From Prevotellaceae bacterium (GTDB lineage Bacteria > Bacteroidota > Bacteroidia > Bacteroidales > Bacteroidaceae), in NCBI GenBank assembly GCA_021204715.1, contig JAJPYW010000119.1:1-16567 (forward strand): a stretch of 16,567 bases of DNA, read 5' to 3'. The translations under genes and the position numbers were made by a program. Positions 1 to 8,355 of the stretch are shown piece by piece (the stretch's first letter is position 1; every line of letters starts with the position of its first letter). Below the pieces are notes generated by a model. The model saw only the letters and a list, made by a program, of their open reading frames with translations, was not told where the DNA came from and did no database searches.

Positions 1-644
1 ATGTCGTCTACAGAGTCGTCGTCTACGGTAATCTCGCCGGTGGCGGTGTTGAACGAACCTTGCAGCTTCAAGCCGATGAGGTAGAGCTGGATGTCGGAGA
101 GCGAGTATCCTTCGGCTGCTTGGAACGTGAGCTTGATGCGGCTCATGGCGTGGCTGAAGGGCAGCGTTACGTTGTTGTTGGCGGAAGTGACTTCCTGCGG
201 CTCGGAATAGAGCACGTCGAGCGTGGCGCGCGTTTCTTCGGTTGCCTCGTTGTCGCTGCTGGTGTAGAGCTCGATGGCATCGGGCGTGGTGCCGGCATCG
301 CCGGTGAAAGGATAGTAAGCGGAGATTTCCATGGGGTTGGTGCCCATAATCCAAATCTCGTTGGTAGAGCTTACCGCGGTGAAGGTGGCGTCGCCCGAGT
401 ACTCGTAGGGGATGTTGAGCTGTCCGGTACCGCAAGTGATGCCGATAACATCGCCTGTTTCCCAAGCGGTGGCCGTGGCACGAGAAGACATGGAGCTACC
501 GCTCAAATCGTTAATTACCGCGCTAAAGTTTGCCTTAACGCCGGCATCGCCCGAAAAAATAGGATCCGGGTCTCTCATCTCTTCGCTACACCCTGCGAAT
601 AGCAGCAGGGCGAAAGCAGCTGTCATCAGATAGTTTTGCTTCAT
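1..644 (-). CDS. Fimbrillin/Mfa-like family lipoprotein, 3' end cut off by window edge
   Basis: Reading the minus strand from the ATG at 644 gives 214 codons open to the window edge with no stop, so the C-terminus is missing. The protein begins MKQNYLMTAAFALLLFAGC, a lipoprotein signal with Cys19 as the acylation site. SEE follows, an acidic stretch resembling the surface-export signal of Bacteroidetes lipoproteins. The body is rich in Gly, Thr, Ser and Asp. It contains the segments SRATATAWETGDVIGI and SHAMSRIKLTF, which match the layout of fimbrillin-family (Mfa-like/FimA-like) proteins: a Thr/Ser-Arg-Ala start, a WxxGD motif, and a later HAM(S/A)RI strand. Such proteins are outer-membrane-anchored subunits or minor components of Bacteroidales fimbriae. 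The family is assigned from motif memory, not a search. No fimbrial partner is visible inside the window; the rest of any operon would lie to the left. Confidence 0.82.
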   Translation of the reverse strand, partial: MKQNYLMTAAFALLLFAGCSEEMRDPDPIFSGDAGVKANFSAVINDLSGSSMSSRATATAWETGDVIGITCGTGQLNIPYEYSGDATFTAVSSTNEIWIMGTNPMEISAYYPFTGDAGTTPDAIELYTSSDNEATEETRATLDVLYSEPQEVTSANNNVTLPFSHAMSRIKLTFQAAEGYSLSDIQLYLIGLKLQGSFNTATGEITVDDDSVDD

Positions 645-821
645 AAGACATTAAAATAAAAGTTAAAAAGAAATGTTCTATTTATGTAGATTTCACATTT
701 TAAAAACATCTAACTTACCATTAGAATACTTGACAATCACTATGCTTGCAACACTTTCACATTTCCGCTTCTCCACTGTGCCACACACATCATTATCAGC
801 ATTTTCATGGTGCTTTAGATT

Positions 822-833
822 CCCGCTTGCGGG
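822..833. repeat. Small GC-rich palindrome in the fimbrillin leader
   Basis: CCCGCTTGCGGG is a self-complementary 12-mer that folds as CCCG-CTTG-CGGG. It is followed on the plus strand by a T-rich run (TTCTTGTTTTTT), so it could be a weak plus-strand terminator. On the minus strand it lies inside the predicted 5' leader of the fimbrillin gene. Confidence 0.35.
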
Positions 834-883
834 CTTCTTGTTTTTTAATTCTTCTACCCGACCACAAAGTCTCTAAAGTGGGG

Positions 884-916
884 CAAAGTTATAGAAAAAA
901 TAATAAAAGCTTCAAT
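884..916 (-). promoter_or_regulatory. Bacteroides-type promoter of the fimbrillin gene
   Basis: On the minus strand ATTG (916-913) is followed after 21 bases by TAACTTTG (891-884). The latter is a perfect -7 box of the Bacteroides form TAnnTTTG. Transcription would start near 877, giving an unusually long leader of about 230 nt before the ATG at 644. The leader holds a small GC-rich hairpin at 822-833. Inferred from consensus only. Confidence 0.5.
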
Positions 917-1008
917 AAAATGCCGAAATTTTTTCGTTCATGCACAATTTTTATACTTCGCCGTATGTTACTTCTGATTAGGTGTATGTTTCTTCTTGCG
1001 GCTTCTTC

Positions 1009-1045
1009 CTTCTTGCGCCGTCATAAGGCGCAAGAAGCCTTTTAT
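1009..1045 (+). terminator. Terminator-like hairpin with 11-bp perfect stem
   Basis: CTTCTTGCGCC (1009-1019) pairs perfectly with GGCGCAAGAAG (1027-1037) across the loop GTCATAA. It is followed by CCTTTTATT, which gives it plus-strand polarity. No plus-strand gene precedes it, so it is either a relic or ends an unrecognised small transcript. The 5' arm sequence CTTCTTGCG also occurs at 992-1000, so a second, mutually exclusive pairing with 1029-1037 is possible. Confidence 0.55.
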
Positions 1046-1098
1046 TCATTGTTCATGGATTCTCTTTTGTGGCGGTAGCATCCTTATATCGCGAATGA

Positions 1099-1222
1099 AT
1101 GAGGGTGTCATCTCTGTGAAGATGAGGGTGTCATCTCTGTGAAGATGAGGGTGTCATCTCTGCAGAGATGAGGTGGTCATCTCTGTAGAGATGAAGTGGT
1201 CATTTCTGTGAAGATGAGGGTA
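1099..1222. repeat. 23-bp tandem repeat, five full copies plus a partial one
   Basis: Units start at 1099, 1122, 1145, 1168 and 1191, with a partial sixth at 1214. The first two units are identical and later ones diverge by a few substitutions. Each has the form ATGAGGGTGTCATCTCTG followed by TGAAG or a variant. The joint between units 3 and 4 makes a perfect 16-bp palindrome, CATCTCTGCAGAGATG (1155-1170), and the next joint makes a near copy. There are no spacers, so this is a minisatellite and not a CRISPR array. The period is not a multiple of three, so it is not a protein repeat. Confidence 0.9.
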
Positions 1223-1349
1223 CCGGTTCCTTTTCCATCTCCTCTATGGGTTCAAGCAGGCGCGCGCCGACAATTGCCGCTCCCCGGGTAATGGCAGAGC
1301 GCACTTCCCAAGAGCCGGCGCAGACATTGCCCGTACCGAAAGCCGACAC
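1200..1349 (-). pseudogene. Short GC-rich minus-strand open frame, probable gene remnant
   Basis: The minus strand is open from 1427 down to a TGA at 1202-1200. No ATG is present; the best start is the GTG at 1349, giving 49 residues that begin VSAFGTGNVCAGSWEVRSA. The stretch is clearly GC-richer than the DNA around it, and it reads as protein-like (Gly/Ala-rich, one Trp, ending with a charged LLEPIEEMEKEP tail). The last codons and the stop fall inside the 23-bp tandem repeat, so the tail is repeat-derived. I do not recognise the family. It may be the end of a decayed gene or a tiny orphan frame spread together with the repeat. Confidence 0.3.
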
Positions 1350-1401
1350 AACGCCCGGCTTGTGGTAAAATAAAGCGACACTTCGTAAGTGCTTAAAGAA
1401 T

Positions 1402-1538
1402 CTCTGCCAAGCATGCCACCCATTTTGCTAAACTTTTATGCGCGTGTATCAATTAATTGGTAGGGGGTATATACCCCCGCCTATTTTCGTGTACATTTCC
1501 CAAAAAGTTTGCAAAAACAGCCGGCATGCTTGGCAGAG
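1402..1538. repeat. 137-bp imperfect palindrome (MITE-like or cruciform-forming)
   Basis: The two ends are a perfect 16-bp inverted repeat, CTCTGCCAAGCATGCC (1402-1417) and its complement (1523-1538). Pairing continues inward: the outer 36 bases of each arm match at 29 positions. The exact centre is the 16-bp palindrome GGGGGTATATACCCCC (1463-1478). The inner arms are diverged, with one base of length difference. Nothing in it codes for a protein. Terminal inverted repeats with no coding capacity fit a miniature element or a decayed long hairpin, but no clear target-site duplication was seen. Confidence 0.7.
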
Positions 1539-1580
1539 GACCCAAGCGGTTTACGTAATATGTTTATTTCAAGATATTTA

Positions 1581-1738
1581 CAGAAATCGATTTCTGCCAG
1601 ACGCTGCCAAGCGTTTATGGAAAAGATAAAAAATCAGGTCAAAAACAGACAGGAAAATTACTTTGGAAAAAAGTGCGCGATTTGTAAGTAAAAGCGTAAA
1701 AAAACGACACGCTCCGACAAGTGCTTGGCAGAAAAAAG
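1581..1738. repeat. 16-bp palindrome and further TCTGCCA / TTGGCAGA motifs
   Basis: CAGAAATCGATTTCTG (1581-1596) is a perfect 16-bp palindrome. It runs straight into TCTGCCAGACGCTGCCAAGC, and GTGCTTGGCAGA lies in inverted orientation near 1726-1737. These share the core of the terminal repeats of the 1402-1538 palindrome, so this may be a second, more decayed copy of the same kind of element. The DNA between is AT-rich with no supported gene. Confidence 0.4.
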
Positions 1739-1818
1739 CCGGTGGAAGCAGTTCTTTAATATTGACATTATCCACTACATAACCCTTCGACTGTTGTCAT
1801 GTCACGACCGAAGCATCG

Positions 1819-2756
1819 TCACAACCGTAAACACACCATGACTATTGAAAACCCTTCGTGGGTGTATTTCAACCCACAATGGTACCCACGTTTACCATCG
1901 GCAAAGGCGTTGACAAGACTGAAAGGGTTGTAAATGTCGGGCGAAGGCCAGGTGAAATGATAACCATCGTACATGGTCTTTATTCTTTGTAAGGACTCTT
2001 CCCGGGTAATCTTCATCTTTCCCGCAATCTTGTCCACTCCTTCGGACATATAGTTGAGTATCTCCTCCCCGGTGATGCCGCAAACGGCCGAATAGGATTC
2101 AAGCATGCTGATGTTCTTGATGTTGTTCAACTCGCTGAATATGCTCATCTGTGAGAACTTCGTGATGCCGGTCATGAAACGAACCTCAAATAGGGGCCGC
2201 ACGCTTTGAGCGGGCTGTAGAAACCGCGCATCACGTTGCGCAGCTTGGGAAGGTTCTCCTCTTCGTGCGCCACGTCTAAAAGCGGGGCGTCGTATTCGTC
2301 GATCAACACCACCACCTTTTTGCCTTCCTGAAGATACGCCCTCTTAATGAGCCCATGGAGGCGCTGGTTTATCTCAAGTTCTTTTTCGTCGCGGCCGTAT
2401 ATTTGTTCGTATTGGGAAAGTTTCAGCGACAACTCGGATATAAGTATGTCACTGTCCACGTGCTTGGCTGTGCTCATGTCGAAATGCAGCACGGGATACT
2501 TCTTCCATTCCTTCTCCAACCTTTCGATGGCAAGCCCTTTGAACAACTCCTTGTCTCCCTCGAAATAGCTCTTTAATGTGGAGACAAGAAGCGACTTCCC
2601 GAAGCGGCGCGGGCGACTCAGGAATACGTAGCATAAGTCAGCGTGCGTCATTCTGTAGACATATTCTGTCTTGTCCACGTAGACGTAACCGCCCTCCCTT
2701 ATTTTGGAGAATGTCTGTGTGCCCACCGGGTAGTATTTGGTGTTTTCCTGCGCCAT
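1819..2756 (-). pseudogene. AAA-ATPase-like protein (AAA_ATPase_like/DUF1703 type), frameshifted and truncated
   Basis: From the ATG at 2756 the frame encodes a typical N-terminus (KYYPVGTQTFSKIREGGYVYVDKT), then the Walker A-like SRPRRFGKSLL and the Walker B KVVVLIDEYDAPLLD. The frame breaks after YLRFV. Continuing in the next frame gives MTGITKFSQMSIFSELNNI and YDGYHFTWPSPDIYNPFSL, both hallmarks of this family. One missing base in the A run at 2177-2179 explains the shift. Homology stops near 1891 after FADGK, and the remaining frame to the stop at 1819 looks unrelated. The C-terminal PD-(D/E)XK nuclease-like half, normally bringing the family to about 500 or more residues, is gone. These ATPases are abundant in Bacteroidales and their role is poorly known. 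This copy should be inactive. Confidence 0.85.
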
Positions 2757-2784
2757 GATTCACTTCGTCTTGTTCTTCACCCTG

Positions 2785-2792
2785 CAAACATA
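2785..2792 (-). promoter_or_regulatory. -7 box of the ATPase pseudogene
   Basis: TATGTTTG on the minus strand (2792-2785) is a perfect TAnnTTTG box 29 bases before the ATG at 2756. No good TTTG -33 element is present at the usual distance. This is therefore a weak or decayed promoter call. Confidence 0.35.
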
Positions 2793-2960
2793 AGCAATTT
2801 TTTCGGAATACAGGTCATCTGACGGGTAGATTGTAATATATGCCGCTTGCAAAAGCGCAAGTAAGATGTGGTGCATGCGTTGGTAAATAAAAAGTGGCGG
2901 TTGGATATGATTTCTTGGCGGTGTATTATTTGATAAGAAGCAGGGCAATTGTGCTCTCCA

Positions 2961-2976
2961 CTTGATTTAAATCAAG
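2961..2976. promoter_or_regulatory. FNR/CRP-type palindromic operator upstream of susC
   Basis: CTTGATTTAAATCAAG is a perfect 16-bp palindrome whose core TTGAT-N4-ATCAA equals the FNR consensus box. Its centre (2968.5) lies 45.5 bases before the predicted -33 element of the susC promoter and about 83 bases before the predicted start. The same 14-bp core recurs before the GH31 gene at 8419-8432 with almost the same spacing. The binding regulator is not encoded here; a CRP/FNR-family protein is an inference. Confidence 0.6.
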
Positions 2977-3013
2977 AATAATACGTTTCAAAGGTGATTT
3001 TGTTTGCGTTTGT

Positions 3014-3045
3014 TTTGGAATTTGTATATAAATTTTATATACTTG
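3014..3045 (+). promoter_or_regulatory. Bacteroides-type promoter of the susC-susD operon
   Basis: TTTG (3014-3017), a 20-base spacer, then TATACTTG (3038-3045), which differs by one base from TAnnTTTG. Transcription would start near 3052, leaving a leader of about 237 nt before susC. Long leaders are common for SusC genes. It lies downstream of the palindromic operator at 2961-2976. Confidence 0.55.
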
Positions 3046-3135
3046 CCTCATGTTAAACAAATGAAATTGAATTATTATCGTTTTACCTTAATTGTATGTA
3101 GTTATGAAATCTATGCACCCACCTTAGCTTTAAAA

Positions 3136-3168
3136 CTTGCGGAAGAGATTGGCACATCCCTTCGCAAG
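3136..3168 (+). other. Hairpin in the susC leader
   Basis: CTTGCGGAAG (3136-3145) pairs with CTTCGCAAG (3160-3168) apart from one bulged base, with a loop of about 14 nt. It lies inside the predicted 5' leader, about 120 nt before the susC start. No T-run follows, so it is not a terminator; a role in mRNA stability or translation control is speculative. Confidence 0.4.
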
Positions 3169-3195
3169 AGAGGAACTGTATGGTTGCATTTCATG

Positions 3196-3245
3196 CGACA
3201 ACTTCTCGCCATGGCAGTGTTCAAGCAAGCGTGCACTGCTCATTT
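3196..3245 (-). repeat. 50-bp dispersed repeat, copy 1 (inverted relative to 10732-10781)
   Basis: Its reverse complement matches 10732-10781 at 45 of 50 positions without gaps. It starts AAATGAGCAGTGCA and contains GCTTGCTTGAACACTG. GCAGTG and CACTGC inside it can pair to form a hairpin around a 14-nt loop. This copy lies in the susC leader, 43 bases before the start codon. An 83-codon frame (3004-3255) crosses it but does not look like a real protein. Confidence 0.8.
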
Positions 3246-3288
3246 AACCATCTAAAAATCTTTTATTTAAATTAAATCAGCTAATAAT

Positions 3289-6200
3289 ATGCAGCACTCT
3301 TTTAACAACCACTTTGAGGAGATGGAGAAACCTTTACGAAGCTCCTTTGGCAAGTCTCCTTTGTTGACAAGACTATGTATTTTATTTCTTGTCAGTGCAT
3401 TTGCCTCATTCTGTACAACAGGGATGTATGCGAGGCAAATCAACCCCGGCAATCAAACGACAAACAAGACGCAGCAAACCACTCCGTTGAAAGTCACCGG
3501 AAGTGTGATGGATTCCAACGGATATCCCGTTATAGGCGCAACGGTTTTAGAAAAAGGCACCACGAATGGCACCACTACCAATTTAGATGGCGAGTTCAGC
3601 ATCTCGATGAACGGCCAAGGGACTTTGGTCATTTCTTATATAGGCTACATCACCCAAGAGATTAATGTCAATAAAGACGGCCCCATCAGCGTTGTATTGG
3701 AAGAAGAGGAAGAATCGCTTGAGGAAGTGGTGGTCATTGGCTACGGAAGTATACAGAAGCGTTCTGTATCTACCGCCATCTCTACTGTAAAAGGCGGGAA
3801 GATAGCCGACATGCCTACATCCAACATATCGCAAAGCTTGGTGGGCATGTCCTCGGGTATTTCAATACAGCAAATCAGCGGCGAGCCGGGAGCGACGCCG
3901 GCCATCCGCGTCAGGGGAGCGGGCTCCATAAACAGTGGAAACGATCCTTTGTTCGTTATAGACGGCTATCCCACTACAGACGCGGAACTCTTCAACAACA
4001 TAAACCCTTCCGACATCGCCGACATTCAAATATTGAAAGACGCGGCTTCCTCGGCTATCTATGGTTCCAAGGCCGGTAATGGTGTGATTATGGTCACTAC
4101 CAAACAAGGACAAGAGGGGAAAGCGAAAGTGAGCTTCACGGCACAGGTGGGTTGGAGCGCCCCTGAACGCTACGTGGATGTACTCGAGGCCGATGATTAT
4201 TTGGACATGATTATCGAGGCGCGCCAAAACAACGGCACTATCTCGGGCTATCCCGAGCTGACACAAATGAAACAAAGCGGGAATTACTTGAACACCAACT
4301 GGCAAGACGCCATATTCCGCAACGCGCTCAATTATAGAGGCACAGCGACCGTTACGGGAGGTACCGACAAATTAAAATATAATTTCTCGGCCAATTACCA
4401 GTATGAGGACGGCATCTTGTTGAATTCATTCTATAAAAGAGTGGGCATAAAAGGCGGGTTTGAGGCCAACCTCTCGAAGGTAGTAAAGTTGGGAGCCAAT
4501 TTCAACACGACTTACAGCAAGAAGCGTGCTCAGGATCCTACCGGTGGAAACACCGACGACGTGACGGGCATCATCGCGGAGGCATTGTGTATGCCGCCCA
4601 TACTTCCCGTCTATCAAGATAACGGCGATTATACCCAGATTGCCCAGCATTATCCCGATTGGGGGCTCAACAGCCAACTTCGCAATCCTGTTACCAATTT
4701 GTTGGAGAACCGGAATGACCGATGGTCTATCCGCACCATGGCCAACGCTTATTTAGAGGTGAAGCCTGTTAAAGGTTTGACACTGCGCACATCGGTAAAT
4801 CTTACGACAGATTCGGCCAAAGAAGACTACTACCAGTCGGCCTACTTGCTTGGCTCAAGTTATACCGGCAACAAGTCGACGCCCGACTTGACCAGCATTA
4901 AAGCCTACCGTCTGTCAGGATTCGGCTATAACACCTATTGGTCGACCACCGCCACCTACGACGCCACCTTCAAAGAGAAGCATCATATCAATGCCATGAT
5001 TGGTTATGATATGGAGTACAACAACGCCTTCAGTGTGAAGCAAGAAGACCGTACCGACTCCGACAACCCGGTGGCATACGACAATACAACCATCACCAAT
5101 GTGAACGGGGCGAAACTGTGGAACGGATCTTCTGAAAACACCGACTATGTGTTCGACGCGATGTTTGCCCGCGCCATCTACGATTATAAGTACAAGTATG
5201 TTGTCTCGGCTTCCGTGCGCCGCGACCGTTCCAGCAAGTTCGGCCCCGACAAGCGCGCCGGATGGTTCTATTCGGGCTCGTTGGCATGGAACCTCACCGA
5301 AGAGAACTTCATGAAAGACATAGACTGGCTGGACATCGCCAAAGTGCGCGCAAGCTATGGCGTTACCGGCAATGACCAGATTGGTGATAATTATGCATGG
5401 ATATCCACCCTTAGTTCCAACGAGAATGTGATATTCGGCACCACGGCGATGCCCACTTATTACCCCAGCGGATATTCTAATAGGAAATTGGGATGGGAAA
5501 AGAACAAACAGATAGACGTGGGTGTCGACATAGGCGTGTTCAACAGGTTGACAGTGGAAATAGACTGGTACAAGAGAACCAGTGACATCGTGATGCCGGC
5601 CAATATTCCCAACTTCAACGGCATAGCCGGCAGCGTTTACATGAACGCCGGACAGATTGGGAACAAAGGTGTGGAAATACAAGTGTCGGCCATGCCGTTC
5701 AAGGGGAAATTCTCCTGGGACACGACAATCAGCTGGTCGAAGAACAAAAACAAGATTCTGTCGTTAGCCAATAACCAGACCTATCTTGAAAACGAATCGG
5801 CCGGAAACAAATGGAGCGATGTGATAAGGAACTATGTGGGACGGCCCATGGGCGACATGTATATGTTGAAAGTCATAGGGACGTTCAACACCGAGGAAGA
5901 CTTGAACAAATATGCCAAATACGGTACAGAGGACTTAGGCGACTTGATATTTGAGGATTACAACAACGACGGCACCATCGATGTGAACGACTATCAGTTG
6001 GTGGGCAACTACCAGCCTAATTTCACCTTCGGATGGAACAATAATTTCAAGTATAAGGATTTCGATTTGGCTGTAAACATAGACGGGCAAAGTGGAGGCA
6101 AGGTGATTTATGCGGCCGCGCGCGCTTTTACCTTGAACCGCTACGATGACAATGTGCTGAAGGAATCGGGATTAGGACGGTGGAAGTCGGCCTCTGACCC

Positions 6201-6525
6201 GGGAAACGGAAAGTCGCAAAAAGCCGGCTCGGCCAATATGAGCAGCGACATCATAGCTTCTACAAGGTATCTTTATAATGCAAGTTTCCTGCGTATCCGT
6301 AATGTGTCCTTGGGATATACATTGCCCAAAAAGTTCTGCAAGAAAATGATGATAGAGAGCCTGCGTGTGAGTGCCAATATACAGAATTTGTGGACTTTCG
6401 ACAGCTATCCCGGTTATTCTGTAGAGGCTAACTATGAAGGTAACTCGGCGATTAACAATGGTGTGGACTTTGGTGGATACCCCATCGCAAGAACATTTAC
6501 TTTTGGTCTTAATTTCAACTTTTAA
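3289..6525 (+). CDS. susC: SusC/RagA-family TonB-linked outer membrane transporter
   Basis: This 1078-residue protein should form the outer-membrane channel that imports glycan oligosaccharides using TonB energy, with SusD as its lid. After a signal region (hydrophobic LCILFLVSAFASFC, residues 29-42) comes a carboxypeptidase-regulatory-like domain (about 67-138: VTGSVMDSNGYPVIGATV, NLDGEFSI). An acidic run and the TonB box EEVVVIGYG (145-153) follow. The plug (about 157-272) has RVRGAGSIN, PLFVIDGYP and ILKDAASSAIYGSKAGNG. The rest is a beta-barrel ending FTFGLNFNF with the expected terminal Phe. Length and order are normal for the family and the frame is intact. ATG 3289 is used; ATG 3322 (MEKPLRSSF) would give a more ordinary signal peptide and is equally plausible. 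susD starts 12 bases after the stop, so the two are one operon. The substrate cannot be read from sequence. Confidence 0.97.
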   Translation: MQHSFNNHFEEMEKPLRSSFGKSPLLTRLCILFLVSAFASFCTTGMYARQINPGNQTTNKTQQTTPLKVTGSVMDSNGYPVIGATVLEKGTTNGTTTNLDGEFSISMNGQGTLVISYIGYITQEINVNKDGPISVVLEEEEESLEEVVVIGYGSIQKRSVSTAISTVKGGKIADMPTSNISQSLVGMSSGISIQQISGEPGATPAIRVRGAGSINSGNDPLFVIDGYPTTDAELFNNINPSDIADIQILKDAASSAIYGSKAGNGVIMVTTKQGQEGKAKVSFTAQVGWSAPERYVDVLEADDYLDMIIEARQNNGTISGYPELTQMKQSGNYLNTNWQDAIFRNALNYRGTATVTGGTDKLKYNFSANYQYEDGILLNSFYKRVGIKGGFEANLSKVVKLGANFNTTYSKKRAQDPTGGNTDDVTGIIAEALCMPPILPVYQDNGDYTQIAQHYPDWGLNSQLRNPVTNLLENRNDRWSIRTMANAYLEVKPVKGLTLRTSVNLTTDSAKEDYYQSAYLLGSSYTGNKSTPDLTSIKAYRLSGFGYNTYWSTTATYDATFKEKHHINAMIGYDMEYNNAFSVKQEDRTDSDNPVAYDNTTITNVNGAKLWNGSSENTDYVFDAMFARAIYDYKYKYVVSASVRRDRSSKFGPDKRAGWFYSGSLAWNLTEENFMKDIDWLDIAKVRASYGVTGNDQIGDNYAWISTLSSNENVIFGTTAMPTYYPSGYSNRKLGWEKNKQIDVGVDIGVFNRLTVEIDWYKRTSDIVMPANIPNFNGIAGSVYMNAGQIGNKGVEIQVSAMPFKGKFSWDTTISWSKNKNKILSLANNQTYLENESAGNKWSDVIRNYVGRPMGDMYMLKVIGTFNTEEDLNKYAKYGTEDLGDLIFEDYNNDGTIDVNDYQLVGNYQPNFTFGWNNNFKYKDFDLAVNIDGQSGGKVIYAAARAFTLNRYDDNVLKESGLGRWKSASDPGNGKSQKAGSANMSSDIIASTRYLYNASFLRIRNVSLGYTLPKKFCKKMMIESLRVSANIQNLWTFDSYPGYSVEANYEGNSAINNGVDFGGYPIARTFTFGLNFNF

Positions 6526-6537
6526 AACGGTTACAGC

Positions 6538-8166
6538 ATGAAAACTTTCAATAACTTGATAATATTTGCGGTCATTTCCATAACATCCATTACATATACG
6601 GCTTGTAAAAACGACTTCTTTGACCGTTATCCTTCAGATTCCATGCAAATGGAGACGTATATGCGAGATGACTCGGAGCTGCAGAATATTCTTCTGAACG
6701 GCTACTATCAACTGCAGGACCTTACATTGAACCTGATCAATGTGAACAGTGTGGCTACCGACGAGGCGTATAACTACAAAAAGAACAACGCTACGGACCG
6801 CATCAGCCTGAATGAATGTTCATGGGACGCTACTTTAAGCTTTACCAGCGACATTTGGGAAGAGTGTTTTTATATAATAAACCGTTGCAACAACGTCCTT
6901 AAGAATATAGACAACGCTTCGGAGACGAACAGGGAACAGTATGAAGGTGAGGCGTGTTTCCTGAGGGCATACGCCTATTTCACACTTGTAAGGCTGTTTG
7001 GCGCTGTGCCCATTACGACAACGCCCATTGACGACTATTCCACGCTCTACGATTATGAGCGGAACAGCGTGGACGAGGTGTACAGCCAGATAAAAGAGGA
7101 TTTGGCAAACGCGATAACCAATCTGCCCAACAGCTATTCTGCCAGCAACATGCAAGGGCGTGCCACCAAAATAGCGGCCTATACCATGCAGGCGGATGTC
7201 TTCATGACATTGCAAGATTTCAGCTCGGCAAAAACCTCTTTGGAGAATGTGATTAGTTATGCCGGCCAGAACCCGGCCGAGTTGGGATTGGAAGACGATG
7301 TATTGCAGATATATGCTTCGGACAACCCCATGGGGAAAGAGGTGATTTTCGCAGCCCAATACAACAACGGTGCCACCGTGGTGGACAATGAGCTTATGGG
7401 ACGTTGCATACCGGCCGCCGTGCCTACCGACCAACCCGCCTACGTCTATTCGGATGGAAGTTGATCCTCAATCACTGTCGCACAAGGCACCAGTTGTGTC
7501 CTGATGACGTGGGAACTTTACAATACATTCAAAGCCAACGAGAATGATCAACGTTTCCAGAAATTGGCATACAACGGGATTTACAATAATGAGTACATTT
7601 CTGTGGCAAGTGATGAGGTGGATATTACGGATGAAGGATATACTTACATGCCTACCACATTGAAATACTTTGACTTTGGCAATGAAGGTTTGATAGAGTG
7701 CGTCAGCGGCAACGACAATATCATTTACCGCTATGCCGACGTGCTGTTGATGTATGCTGAATGTTTGAATGAGACTGGCAGTGTGTCATCGGCCGCAGCG
7801 TATCTGAATATGGTAAGGACACGTGCCGGATTGGACGATACCACAGCCACCACGCAGGACGACATGAGCTTGGCCATTGAGAATGAGAGGCTGCTGGAAT
7901 TGTGTTTTGAGGGACACAGGTGGTTCGACTTGGTGCGCACGGGAAGAATCACAACAGTGATGGAGGAGCACTACGCCCATCGTACCCAGGGGCTTAATCC
8001 TTCACTCCAGTCAAGTGACAATGGCATGACGGTGAGCAATGCGACGGATACCACCGGCACGCCTTGCACTTGGAAGTGGACGGGGAAATCGGCCGCGGTG
8101 CTGTTTGGAATTCCATACGACCAGATCCAGCTTTCGAGCAACTGGACACAAAATGAGTTGTACTGA
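6538..8166 (+). pseudogene. susD: SusD/RagB-family glycan-binding lipoprotein gene with in-frame TGA
   Basis: The reading frame starts at ATG 6538 with a lipoprotein signal (TYTAC, Cys23) and contains the SusD helical repeat signature EGEACFLRAYAYFTLVRLFG (residues 137-155). At codon 309 (7462-7464) it meets TGA after AYVYSDGS. The same frame then continues, open, for 233 codons to 8166. That part has IIYRYADVLLMYAECLNE, YLNMVRTRAGL, and the usual C-terminus with IPYDQIQLSSNWTQNELY. Counting through the stop gives 541 residues, normal for SusD/RagB, so a single substitution is the simplest cause. No frameshift is needed. A 308-residue product would lack the conserved C-terminal region and probably not fold. 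TGA is used as an ordinary stop by other genes here (for example the antitoxin), so recoding is unlikely. Sequencing error remains possible. The intact protein would bind glycan at the cell surface and cap SusC. Confidence 0.9.
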
Positions 8167-8218
8167 TTTCATGAACTAAAGTACACCTGAGATGTAGTGA
8201 GTGTATAAATCAATAGAG

Positions 8219-8261
8219 GTCGCTACAGCGCTCTTTTTTGAGGCCGCTGTAGCGACTTTTA
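8219..8261 (+). terminator. Rho-independent terminator after susD
   Basis: GTCGCTACAGCG (8219-8230) pairs perfectly over 12 bp with CGCTGTAGCGAC (8245-8256). CTC and GAG can extend the stem inside the loop, and TTTT follows. It closes the susC-susD operon, so GH31 must be transcribed from its own promoter. Confidence 0.9.
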
Positions 8262-8355
8262 TATTGGCGTTTATGCTTGAGGGCGACGCCTTTGTCTCTA
8301 TCGGCTTATACAAAAGGCTGCTTTGAAGGGGATGGCGGTGCCACAGAGTGTAACC

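Noticed and set aside
1099..1222. Possible CRISPR array
   Set aside because: Units are directly adjacent 23-mers without spacers, and no cas gene is nearby.
3004..3255. 83-codon plus-strand frame before susC
   Set aside because: It covers the predicted susC promoter, leader hairpin and 50-bp repeat, and the translation has no protein-like motif.
4915..5682. 255-codon antisense frame inside susC
   Set aside because: A shadow of the intact susC frame with no recognisable domain.
7462..7464. Selenocysteine or programmed read-through at the susD TGA
   Set aside because: SusD proteins have no known selenocysteine, no obvious hairpin follows the codon, and other genes in the window use TGA as a normal stop.
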